Positions 42,718-50,024 of a stretch of 64,000 nt of DNA are shown piece by piece. The position numbers were made by a program, and so were the translations under genes. The DNA comes from Methylovirgula sp. 4M-Z18 (GTDB taxonomy: Bacteria > Pseudomonadota > Alphaproteobacteria > Rhizobiales > Beijerinckiaceae). The number at the start of each line of letters is the position of its first letter. Position 1 is the stretch's first letter. The stretch is taken from assembly GCF_037890675.1 (NCBI RefSeq), contig NZ_CP149574.1, positions 2,580,874 to 2,644,873 of the forward strand. Reading direction: 5' to 3'. The notes below the pieces were generated by a model. It ran no database searches, was not told the DNA's origin, and worked only from the letters and a program-made list of their open reading frames with translations.

Positions 42718-43749
42718 ATGTCTTTCAAATCCGACGTCATCGCCGCCATCGGCCATACCCCACTGATCAAGCTCCGCCGTGCCTCCGAGGAGACCGGCTG
42801 CACCATCCTGGGCAAGGCCGAATTCATGAATCCGGGCGGCTCGGTCAAGGATCGCGCGGCGCTGGCGATCATCCAGGACGCGGTGAAGTCCGGCGCGTTG
42901 CGGCCGGGCGGCGTGATCGTGGAAGGAACGGCCGGCAATACCGGCATCGGCCTTGCCATGGTGGCCAATGCGCTCGGCTTTCGCACGGTGATCGTCATCC
43001 CCGACACGCAAAGCCAGGAAAAGAAGGACATGCTGCGCCTGCAGGGCGCCGAGTTGATCGAGGTGCCGGCCGTCCCCTACGCCAACCCTAACAATTATGT
43101 GAAATATTCCGGGCGGCTGGCCGAGAAATACAAGCAGAGCGAACCGAACGGCGCGATCTGGGCCAATCAATTCGACAATGTCGCCAATCGCCACGGCCAT
43201 TATGAGACGACGGGACCGGAAATCTACGAGCAGCTTGCAGGCAAGATCGACGGTTTCACCTGCGCGGTCGGCTCGGGCGGCACGATCGCGGGAGTCGGCA
43301 TGGCGTTGAAGGCACGCAACCCCAATATCAAGATCGCGCTGTCCGACCCGATGGGGGCCGCGCTCTATTCCTGGTACACGGACCATGTTTTGAAATCGGA
43401 AGGCTCGTCGATCACGGAAGGGATCGGGCAGGGCCGCGTCACCGCCAATCTCGTCGATGCGCCGATCGATGTTGCGTTTCAAATTCCCGATGAAGAGGCG
43501 CTGCCGATCGTCTTCGATCTTGCCGAGAACGAGGGGCTGCTGCTCGGCGGCTCTTCGGGCATTAATATCGCCGGCGCCATCCGCCTCGCCAAACGCCTCG
43601 GCCCCGGCCATACGATCGTGACGATCCTTGCCGATTCGGGCGTGCGCTATCAGAGCAAATTGTTCAACCCGGATTTCCTGCGCAGCAAGAACCTGCCCGT
43701 CCCCGCGTGGATGGACAGGCCTGCGCCCGTCGCGGATATGACCATATGA
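42718..43749 (+). CDS. cysK: Cysteine synthase A
   Basis: PLP enzyme making cysteine from O-acetylserine and sulfide. The 343-residue protein has the PLP Lys in NPGGSVKDRAA (about residue 43), substrate loop EGTAGNTGIGLA, and phosphate loop GSGGTIAG. It is slightly longer at the C-terminus than typical CysK. The start ATG 42718 has no strong ribosome-binding site. Its stop overlaps the alaX start, so the two are coupled. The fold also fits cystathionine beta-synthase-like enzymes, but the motif order favours CysK. Confidence 0.9.
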   Translation: MSFKSDVIAAIGHTPLIKLRRASEETGCTILGKAEFMNPGGSVKDRAALAIIQDAVKSGALRPGGVIVEGTAGNTGIGLAMVANALGFRTVIVIPDTQSQEKKDMLRLQGAELIEVPAVPYANPNNYVKYSGRLAEKYKQSEPNGAIWANQFDNVANRHGHYETTGPEIYEQLAGKIDGFTCAVGSGGTIAGVGMALKARNPNIKIALSDPMGAALYSWYTDHVLKSEGSSITEGIGQGRVTANLVDAPIDVAFQIPDEEALPIVFDLAENEGLLLGGSSGINIAGAIRLAKRLGPGHTIVTILADSGVRYQSKLFNPDFLRSKNLPVPAWMDRPAPVADMTI

Positions 43750-44456
43750 CCGAGTTGCTGTTTCGCGCCGACGCTTATCTCAAACAGGCTGAGGCGCAGG
43801 TCTTAGCCGTCAACGAGCGCGGCGGCATCGTCCTCAACCGCACGATTTTCTATGCGCAAGGCGGCGGCCAGCCCGGTGACAAGGGTATGCTGCGGCGCAG
43901 CGACGGCCGCGAGATCGCCATAGCGACCACCGTCTATGACGCCGACAAGACGACCGTCGTGCACGTGCCCGCCGAGGGGCAGGATCTCCCGGCGCCCGGC
44001 GAAGCGGTTGCCCTGCTCTTGGATTGGCCGGTGCGCTATTCGCGCATGCGGGCGCATACTGCGCTGCATTTGCTTTCGGTCGCCCTGCCCTATCCCGTCA
44101 CCGGCGGCGCGATCGGCGACGGCGACGGACGTCTCGATTTCGACATTCCCGAAGCCGGGCTCGACAAGGCGGAGATCGAAGCCAAGCTGAAAGCAATGGT
44201 CGCGAGCAATGCCGAAGTGCGACAGAGTTGGATTACCGACGACGAATTGCTCGCCAATCCAGGTCTTGTCAAAACCATGTCGGTGAAGCCGCCGATGGGC
44301 ACGGGGCGCGTCCGGCTGATCGAGATCGTGGGACTCGATTTGCAGCCGTGCGGCGGTACCCATGTCGGCACATTGGGCGAGATCGGCGCGATCGAAGTGA
44401 CATCAATCGAAAAGAAGGGCAAGCAAAACCGCCGGGTGCGGATCGCGCTTCGCTAA
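43746..44456 (+). CDS. alaX: Trans-editing alanyl-tRNA deacylase
   Basis: Hydrolyses mischarged tRNA-Ala (Ser- or Gly-tRNA-Ala) in trans. The 236-residue protein matches the AlaRS editing domain, with zinc ligands in RMRAHTALHLL (HxxxH) and CGGTHV. ATG 43746 overlaps the cysK stop in an ATGA. A glycine-rich YAQGGGQPGDKG loop lies near the N-terminus, as in AlaX-M proteins. Co-expression with cysteine synthesis is unexplained; serine is the precursor shared by both. Confidence 0.9.
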   Translation: MTELLFRADAYLKQAEAQVLAVNERGGIVLNRTIFYAQGGGQPGDKGMLRRSDGREIAIATTVYDADKTTVVHVPAEGQDLPAPGEAVALLLDWPVRYSRMRAHTALHLLSVALPYPVTGGAIGDGDGRLDFDIPEAGLDKAEIEAKLKAMVASNAEVRQSWITDDELLANPGLVKTMSVKPPMGTGRVRLIEIVGLDLQPCGGTHVGTLGEIGAIEVTSIEKKGKQNRRVRIALR

Positions 44457-44558
44457 GAAAGGAAAGCTTTGCAAAAGCGCAGCGTGAAACTCTCCGTGTA
44501 GTCAAAAAGTCCTAAGCCTTGCGCCAATAACAACGCCAAATTCAACATGGCGATCAGC

Positions 44559-44582
44559 ACGTGTGACGTCATTATCACATGT
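44559..44582. promoter_or_regulatory. Inverted repeat upstream of the 44636 gene
   Basis: ACGTGTGA and TCACATGT (seven of eight symmetric) flank CGTCATTA, 54 bases before the start of the membrane-protein gene. The half-site TGTGA/TCACA is CRP-like, but the spacer is eight, not six, bases. It could be an operator or part of the cysK-alaX 3' end. Confidence 0.3.
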
Positions 44583-44635
44583 CTTGCTTACCTCGCGCTA
44601 GACTAATGTCGGCGTCTCTTCCGGAGGAAGCAGCC

Positions 44636-45442
44636 ATGCCCATCTTCAGCCTTCAGTTTTTCGAGACAATCAAGGCGGACGTTGCGAAGGCATTTCTATT
44701 CGGCACCGCTGCCCTTCTGATCACCTTCGCGCATAATTGGGCAACGACCGCAAGCGAGCGAAATCTTCAGGCGATCCAAGAATATACCGCCGAAACGAAA
44801 GCCATCTTTGATGAGGAGGTGAAGGCGGTCAATGCGACGCGCTATCTCAAATGGCGCTACTGGTTCTATCTCGATCGGGCCGCCAAGAAAAATGCGCCGC
44901 TGCTGCAAAGCGAGATAGAAGATCTGCGTCTCTACGAGCGGGAAGCGCGCGATGAGGAAGCCGAGTGGAACAAGAGCGATAAGCTTTCCAAGTCGTTGCT
45001 CACATTGATGTTCGATAGTGGGAAAGCCACCTTTTCAATCACCGCGCTGATGGACGAGATAAGAGATGAGGATGATCTTGGAGGAGACCGAGTCGATTGC
45101 ACCGCTGAAAATTTTGGAGAGACGTTCAAGGAATTCACAAGACGCCGTCATATCGACGGGCCGCGCGGATGGCACCTCGCCATGGTCGTGTGCTTCAATC
45201 GTTGGTTCGACCAGATCAAAACCATGCGATCGCTCATGGACGACAATTATGCTGTGTCCGAACAGGATAGGGAGCAGTTCAAAAAGAATTCAGACGATGC
45301 GGATCACTTGGGGAGCGCGATCTATCATCGTGAGCAAGAATATGATGTGGTGATGCAGAGTGAACGGATGAAGATCCCCGACAATATCGAGCGCCGGCTC
45401 GCGCCGAGCTGGTACGTGCAGTTCCTCAAGGACGTTAACTAG
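44636..45442 (+). CDS. Hypothetical single-pass membrane protein
   Basis: A 268-residue protein of unrecognised family. One hydrophobic segment (about residues 17-34, AKAFLFGTAALLITFAHNWA) is followed by a charged, mostly helical cytoplasmic or periplasmic part rich in Glu, Asp, Lys and Arg, with a conserved-looking GPRGWHLAMVVCFNRWFDQI near residue 180. ATG 44636 is chosen because GGAGGAAG lies just upstream; earlier in-frame starts (44579, 44606) lack one. Codon use is less GC-biased than the flanking genes. No function can be inferred from the neighbours. Confidence 0.75.
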   Translation: MPIFSLQFFETIKADVAKAFLFGTAALLITFAHNWATTASERNLQAIQEYTAETKAIFDEEVKAVNATRYLKWRYWFYLDRAAKKNAPLLQSEIEDLRLYEREARDEEAEWNKSDKLSKSLLTLMFDSGKATFSITALMDEIRDEDDLGGDRVDCTAENFGETFKEFTRRRHIDGPRGWHLAMVVCFNRWFDQIKTMRSLMDDNYAVSEQDREQFKKNSDDADHLGSAIYHREQEYDVVMQSERMKIPDNIERRLAPSWYVQFLKDVN

Positions 45443-45524
45443 GATCACGGCCAGCGCGTCAGCTCTTCGCTGCTAGAGCCGCCGGCCAAGACATCGGCGC
45501 GGACGCGAACCCGCGGGGGGATCC

Positions 45525-45632
45525 TTATGACCACGTGCTGTTCATCAAATGAAAATACATCCAGCCGAAGCCGATGAGCCAGACGATGAACATGGCGCAT
45601 GGTGCGAGAAGTTGATTGCGGCGCTCTTCCAT
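45525..45632 (-). CDS. Predicted 35-residue single-span membrane peptide
   Basis: A very short gene with a strong ribosome-binding site (GGAGGG, five bases before ATG 45632). The peptide begins MEERRNQLLAPC, then has a hydrophobic, aromatic-rich span (AMFIVWLIGFGWMYFHLM) and a short polar tail. The charged N-terminus suggests cytoplasmic-in topology. It is divergent from sseA, with 101 bases between starts. I know no family match; small membrane proteins of this kind often bind larger membrane complexes. Existence as a gene is inferred from the ribosome-binding site and membrane-span composition. Confidence 0.5.
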   Translation of the reverse strand: MEERRNQLLAPCAMFIVWLIGFGWMYFHLMNSTWS

Positions 45633-45733
45633 CTGACCCTCCTGCCTGGAAGTGTTGCTGCGATGGGCCAGATATGACAGGGTTAACAAAACGTTGCGGT
45701 GCGCCGGCGCACGCTTGGAGAGGTTTGAAAATC

Positions 45734-46603
45734 ATGAGGGATGCGTATTTTGTTTCGACCGAATGGCTGGCGGCGCATCTTGCCGAGCCCGACCTCGCTA
45801 TTATCGATGCGTCCTGGTATCTGCCGGCGCAAAACCGCAACGCCCGCGCCGAATATACCGGCGAAGCGGGTTTCCAGACCGGACATATTCCCGGCGCGGT
45901 GTTTTTCGACATCGACGAAATCGCCGATAAATCCATTGGCCTGCCCCATATGTTGCCGACGCCGGATGCTTTCGCCACCACCATGGGCGCGCTCGGCCTG
46001 AGCGATACCATGCGCTACGTGATTTACGATGGCGCGGGCTTGTTCGCGGCGCCGCGCGTCTGGTGGACGCTGCGAACATTCGGCGTCAAGGACGTCAAAA
46101 TCCTGCGCGGCGGCTTGCCGCAATGGAAAGCCGAGGGACGCGCCCTGGAAACTGGCGTGACGCATCGCGTCCCGACGACCTTCACGCCGCATTTCGACGG
46201 CGGCGCGGTAGCGGCTGCAGCCGACGTTGTGCGTGCCCTTGCGGACGGCAACGCGCAAGTGGTGGATGCGCGCGCGGCGGAGCGCTTTCGCGGCGAAGCG
46301 CCTGAGCCACGGCCCGGCGTGCGTTCCGGTCACATGCCCGGCAGTTTCAACCTGCCCTTTGGTGAGGTCCTGCGCGACGGCCAGTTGAAGTCGCCGGACG
46401 AGATTATCGCGGCGTTCCGCGCAGCCGGCGTCGACCTCGCCAAACCGGTGATCACGTCGTGCGGTTCCGGCGTGACGGCGGCCGTGCTGGCGCTCGCCGC
46501 CGCGAGCGCCGGTCATCCGATCGCGGCGCTCTATGACGGCTCCTGGTCCGAATGGGGCGCACGGCCGGATCTGCCCGTCGCAACTGGCGCCACGACCAAA
46601 TGA
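45734..46603 (+). CDS. sseA: 3-mercaptopyruvate sulfurtransferase
   Basis: Transfers sulfur from 3-mercaptopyruvate to acceptors such as thiols or cyanide. The 289-residue protein has two rhodanese domains (about residues 5-135 and 165-280); the C-terminal active-site loop is SCGSGVTAA, the CGSGVT form of mercaptopyruvate sulfurtransferases rather than rhodanese. ATG 45734 is chosen because the family starts just before YFVSTEWLA; upstream starts would add an unrelated leader. Its chemistry relates to the cysK gene two genes upstream. Confidence 0.9.
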   Translation: MRDAYFVSTEWLAAHLAEPDLAIIDASWYLPAQNRNARAEYTGEAGFQTGHIPGAVFFDIDEIADKSIGLPHMLPTPDAFATTMGALGLSDTMRYVIYDGAGLFAAPRVWWTLRTFGVKDVKILRGGLPQWKAEGRALETGVTHRVPTTFTPHFDGGAVAAAADVVRALADGNAQVVDARAAERFRGEAPEPRPGVRSGHMPGSFNLPFGEVLRDGQLKSPDEIIAAFRAAGVDLAKPVITSCGSGVTAAVLALAAASAGHPIAALYDGSWSEWGARPDLPVATGATTK

Positions 46604-46607
46604 CCCG

Positions 46608-46639
46608 AATCCGACGCAACAATGCCGCAATGTCGGATT
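46608..46639 (+). terminator. Weak hairpin after sseA
   Basis: AATCCGAC (46608-46615) and GTCGGATT (46632-46639) form an 8-bp stem with a 16-base loop, five bases after the sseA stop. Downstream sequence is AT-rich but without a clear T-tract. Confidence 0.35.
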
Positions 46640-46684
46640 ATAACAAATCAAAGGGCTGAGGGACGTAGAGTCTAGGAGCCAGCA

Positions 46685-47065
46685 ATGTGCGACTATTCCC
46701 TCGAAATGTATGGTTCGCGTCCTGCCCGTGAGGGCGAGACCTATGTGACCACCCGGTTCCCGAGCGGATCCATTGGATTTGCTTCCGCGGGTGATCCCAA
46801 AACCGCCGTTTGCATGCAGTGCGACACGCGGCTCATGCTGACGGAAATTCCGGAAGATCTGCAGAAGGCGCACAGCCTTGGGCCCGAAGCGCAAGTGGTG
46901 TTCGCCCAAGCGGAATCCGGCCTGTATCGGGACGGCCTGCGGCTGCCGAGCGGCCAATTCGTGTCGCTGCAAGCACTACGCCCGGGCATCGGCGCTTATG
47001 TCACCCATCTGCTGGAACATGCGGCTGAGGAACGTGTTACGACAAAAGTGTCGGCTTTGTCCTAA
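46685..47065 (+). CDS. Conserved hypothetical protein beginning MCDYSLE
   Basis: A 126-residue soluble protein of unknown function. It has two conserved-looking features: the N-terminal CDYSLEMYGSRPAREGE segment and a mid-protein VCMQCDTRLML with a CxxC. The CxxC plus Cys2 could bind metal or be redox-active; this is inference. AGGAG lies six bases before ATG 46685. I recall similar MCDYSL-type proteins in alphaproteobacteria but no function. It is flanked by sseA and a CoA-lyase-family gene on the same strand. Confidence 0.7.
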   Translation: MCDYSLEMYGSRPAREGETYVTTRFPSGSIGFASAGDPKTAVCMQCDTRLMLTEIPEDLQKAHSLGPEAQVVFAQAESGLYRDGLRLPSGQFVSLQALRPGIGAYVTHLLEHAAEERVTTKVSALS

Positions 47066-47070
47066 AGACC

Positions 47071-47100
47071 TGAACCGCGCCATGACCATGGCGCGGTTCA
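47071..47100 (+). terminator. Hairpin after the MCDYSLE gene
   Basis: TGAACCGCGCCATG (47071-47084) and CATGGCGCGGTTCA (47087-47100) are exact complements with a two-base gap, six bases after the stop. The effective stem is about 11 bp with an eight-base loop. No T-tract follows. Confidence 0.5.
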
Positions 47101-47189
47101 CCACGACCCAGGGATCGTGAATCCCTCGTTGCGTTCGGCGCGTGAAAGCCTTATCTCGCAATGCAGCATGCATGGAGAGGGGCTTGCCG

Positions 47190-48230
47190 ATGAAACTGCC
47201 GCGTAAATTTTACGAATCGCTTGCCATCGGCGCTCCCGCCCCCTTTCGCGCGCTGCCGGTGCGGCTCGAACGCATGATCCATTTCGTGCCACCGCACCTC
47301 GAAAAGGTGCGCGCCAAAGTCCCGGAACTGGTCGGTCAAGTCGATGTGATCCTCGGAAATCTGGAGGATGCCATCCCGCTCGACGCCAAGGAGGCGGCGC
47401 GCAAAGGCTTCATCGAAATGGTGCAAGCCAATGATTTCGGCACCACCGGCGTCTGGACCCGCATCAATGCATTAAACTCGCCCTGGATCCTCGACGATCT
47501 CCTGGAGATCGTCGGCGCGATCGGCAACAAGCTTGATGTCGTGATGGTACCGAAGGTCGAAGGCGCGTGGGACATCCATTACATCGATCAGTTCCTGGCG
47601 CAGCTCGAGGCGCGGTTCGCGGTCAAGAAACCGATTCTCATCCATGCGATTCTCGAAACCGCCGAAGGCGTGAAAAATGTCGAGGAGATCGCCAGCGCCT
47701 CGCCGCGCATGCATGGCATGAGCCTGGGGCCGGCCGATCTTGCCGCCTCGCGCGCCATGAAGACGACCCGTGTCGGCGGCGGCCATCCCGATTACAAAGT
47801 GCTCGGCGATGCCTCCGGCGACGGGTTGCGCACGATCGCCCAGCAGGATTTGTGGCACTATACGGTTGCCAAAATGGTCGATGCCTGCGCGGCGAACAGC
47901 ATCAAGCCCTTCTATGGCCCGTTCGGCGATTTTTCGGATGCGCAGGCCTGCGAAACGCAATTCCGCAACGCGTTTCTGATGGGTTGCGCCGGCGCCTGGT
48001 CGCTGCACCCCTCGCAAATCGCGATCGCCAAGGCGGTGTTTTCGCCCGATGCCGGAGAAGTGAAATTCGCCAGGAAAATCCTGGACGCCATGCCCGACGG
48101 CACCGGCGCGGTGATGATTGACGGCAAAATGCAGGACGATGCCACGTGGAAACAGGCGAAGGTCATTGTCGATCTCGCCAAGCAAGTCGCGGCAAAGGAT
48201 AAGGATTTCGCCGAATTGTACGGGCTCTAG
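47190..48230 (+). CDS. HpcH/HpaI aldolase / citrate lyase-family CoA-ester lyase
   Basis: A 346-residue TIM-barrel protein of the citrate-lyase-beta/malyl-CoA lyase superfamily. Family features are [18 protein letters not shown] (metal- and CoA-binding region), [10 protein letters not shown] with the catalytic Arg, [11 protein letters not shown], and [32 protein letters not shown] with the metal-binding Glu. It probably cleaves or forms a malyl-CoA-like ester, but the exact substrate is not evident; a glyoxylate-producing lyase would fit the glyoxylate operon elsewhere in the window. ATG 47190 follows GGAGAGGGG. Confidence 0.82.
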   Translation: MKLPRKFYESLAIGAPAPFRALPVRLERMIHFVPPHLEKVRAKVPELVGQVDVILGNLEDAIPLDAKEAARKGFIEMVQANDFGTTGVWTRINALNSPWILDDLLEIVGAIGNKLDVVMVPKVEGAWDIHYIDQFLAQLEARFAVKKPILIHAILETAEGVKNVEEIASASPRMHGMSLGPADLAASRAMKTTRVGGGHPDYKVLGDASGDGLRTIAQQDLWHYTVAKMVDACAANSIKPFYGPFGDFSDAQACETQFRNAFLMGCAGAWSLHPSQIAIAKAVFSPDAGEVKFARKILDAMPDGTGAVMIDGKMQDDATWKQAKVIVDLAKQVAAKDKDFAELYGL

Positions 48231-48399
48231 AGGCCTGGCAGCCGGTCGAGGCCGGGATTTAAGAATTACACACTATATAAATGTGATTTTCATTCCCTTA
48301 GCAAGGGAAGCGGACCCATTCCGACGGGACAGCATGGAATTGGTCGCCTGAATGCACTATAGTTAGCAATAAAACCAGTTCAGGTCTGTGAGTCCCGCC

Positions 48400-48729
48400 A
48401 TGAAAGAACGATCGGCCAAATATGGCATTGGCGATGTTGTGAAACATCGCAAATATCCATTCAGAGGCGTGATTTACGACATCGATCCGGTCTTCGCCAA
48501 TACGGAAGAATGGTGGCTGTCGATCCCTGAGGGTACGCGGCCCTCGAAGGACCAGCCGTTTTATCATCTGCTCGCCGAAAATGCCGAGACCGAATATCTT
48601 GCTTACGTGTCGGAGCAGAATCTGGTTGCCGACACCTCGGGCGCTCCCGTCCGCCATCCGCAAGTGAGCGAGATTTTTACCCGCACACGGAACGGGTCCT
48701 ACAAGATGAAATCGCAGTCGCGGCACTAA
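48400..48729 (+). CDS. hspQ: Heat-shock protein HspQ (YccV-like, hemimethylated-DNA-binding domain)
   Basis: A 109-residue small protein; E. coli HspQ promotes degradation of some proteins by acting on the Lon protease and was first noted for binding hemimethylated DNA. The YccV domain fills residues about 5-95, with KYGIGDVVKHRKYPFRGVIYDIDPVF and WWLSIPE. ATG 48400 or GTG 48388 could start it. A strong terminator follows the stop by 14 bases. A heat-shock promoter is expected in 48240-48390, but I cannot identify one with confidence. Confidence 0.88.
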   Translation: MKERSAKYGIGDVVKHRKYPFRGVIYDIDPVFANTEEWWLSIPEGTRPSKDQPFYHLLAENAETEYLAYVSEQNLVADTSGAPVRHPQVSEIFTRTRNGSYKMKSQSRH

Positions 48730-48743
48730 ACTTCTGCCCCGAC

Positions 48744-48779
48744 AAACAAAAACGCGGCCACAAGGCCGCGTTTTTGTTT
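48744..48779. terminator. Strong bidirectional Rho-independent terminator
   Basis: AAACAAAAACGCGGCC and GGCCGCGTTTTTGTTT form a perfect 16-bp stem with loop ACAA between convergent hspQ and ialB. A-tract and T-tract on the two sides allow termination in both directions. Confidence 0.93.
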
Positions 48780-48796
48780 CCCGATCGGGAATCGGT

Positions 48797-49606
48797 TTAT
48801 TTCGGCTGCGGCAGGGTCACGCCAGGCGCGGGTGCGCCCGATGCCGGGGCATTACCCTGCAACTGCTTCTGCTGCTGTTCGAGTTCCTGCTGCTTCTGGC
48901 GCGCCTGCGCCTCCATCGCATCCTGCATCGCCTTTTGCTGTTCCTCGAGCTTCTTGGGATCCATCGGCGCGCCGTCGAAAGCGGCGCCAAAGCCCTGCAG
49001 CGGGATGGTGAAGTCGACCTGGGCGTCGTAGGCGTTCTTGACCGAAACGGTCAGCGCGTTGCCCTTCTTGAGGCTTTCGAACTGAGCGGACTTCATCTGC
49101 AATTCAGCGAAGCAGCCGTTCGGAATGCAGATCGTATATTTGCCTTCCAGCTGCTGCAATTGCGCGATCTTGTCGACCGTCACACGGATGCCACGCTGCA
49201 GCATCAGCCCCACGGGGGTCAGGAAGCGGACGATTTTCGTGTCATCGCCCTGGGTGTCATAGACCGCCATGGCCAAAATCGGGCCGTCAGCCGGGTCCTG
49301 GCCGAAATCGCGGGTCGTGTAGCAGATCTTTTTCTGCGTGCCGGCCGGAGCAGGCGGCGGAGCGGGTTCGGCGCCGCACAGCTTGATCCATTCCTGGCCC
49401 ACCGGCTGGAGGCTCACGGATTGCGGTCCGGTGTTCTGATCGGGTTGCTGCTGCTGCGCGCCGCCCTGAGCAGGTGCGGCCGGGGCCTGGGCCGCCGGCT
49501 TGCCCGCCTGCTGTGCGAATGCGCCGGTCGATAGGATCAGGGTACCGGCGAGGATCACACTCGCCGTGGCGCTCATAGCGACAAGGCGCTTAGCGGACAA
49601 AAACAT
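48797..49606 (-). CDS. Invasion-associated locus B (IalB) family protein
   Basis: A 269-residue secreted or periplasmic protein. A signal peptide (about residues 1-31, ending TGAFAQQ) is followed by a Gln/Pro/Ala-rich linker, the IalB domain (about 65-210, with two paired Cys in KLCGAE and KKICYTTRD, later ICIPNGCFAEL), and a Gln-rich coiled tail with a Pro/Ala-rich end. The family is named for a Bartonella invasion protein but is widespread in free-living alphaproteobacteria. ATG 49606 follows GGAGAG. It is divergent from a small lipoprotein gene. Confidence 0.85.
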   Translation of the reverse strand: MFLSAKRLVAMSATASVILAGTLILSTGAFAQQAGKPAAQAPAAPAQGGAQQQQPDQNTGPQSVSLQPVGQEWIKLCGAEPAPPPAPAGTQKKICYTTRDFGQDPADGPILAMAVYDTQGDDTKIVRFLTPVGLMLQRGIRVTVDKIAQLQQLEGKYTICIPNGCFAELQMKSAQFESLKKGNALTVSVKNAYDAQVDFTIPLQGFGAAFDGAPMDPKKLEEQQKAMQDAMEAQARQKQQELEQQQKQLQGNAPASGAPAPGVTLPQPK

Positions 49607-49835
49607 CGAAATCTCTCCACTCTTCCAGGCAGCGGGGCGAACAGGCGCCGCGCAGGGAACTTGAACCCGCTCTTCCCTGAAGAATACGGCGACAAGTTGA
49701 CTGCGGACGCTCATAGCGATTCTCGCACCGCTTTTCCAGCCCTTCGGGCGAGAAAGGCGGATTACTCCGGCTTTGGGCGACAGATTGTCGCTCGTCCGGC
49801 TCGCATGCTAAGCTTTCGGCAACTTGGAGAGAAAA

Positions 49836-49967
49836 ATGCCAAAACTCATGGTTCGCGTTGCATCGATCGTGTTGGTGAGCCTGTTTTTGACCGGATGCGA
49901 CAAATGCGGCGACTGGTTATGGTCGAGCTCGCCCAAATCCTGCCATTCCGACCCATCGGCGAAATAG
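49836..49967 (+). CDS. Predicted 43-residue lipoprotein
   Basis: A short gene with GGAGAG six bases before ATG 49836. The peptide has a signal sequence (MPKLMVRVASIVLVSLF) and lipobox LTGC, so the mature lipoprotein would start at Cys20 and be about 24 residues, with two further Cys (DKCGDW and PKSCHS) that could form a disulfide. I recall similar CDKCGDW-type mini-lipoproteins in Rhizobiales but no function. It precedes the peptide-binding protein gene by 57 bases on the same strand. Confidence 0.6.
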   Translation: MPKLMVRVASIVLVSLFLTGCDKCGDWLWSSSPKSCHSDPSAK

Positions 49968-50024
49968 GCCAATCGCCGAGGCAGCCCGCCAGCTCCGTTA
50001 AGACCCTGGCGCTATGATGCCCAC

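Noticed and set aside
44563-44579. CRP binding site upstream of the hypothetical membrane protein
   Set aside because: The TGTGA and TCACA half-sites are separated by eight bases instead of six, so a standard CRP site is not supported.
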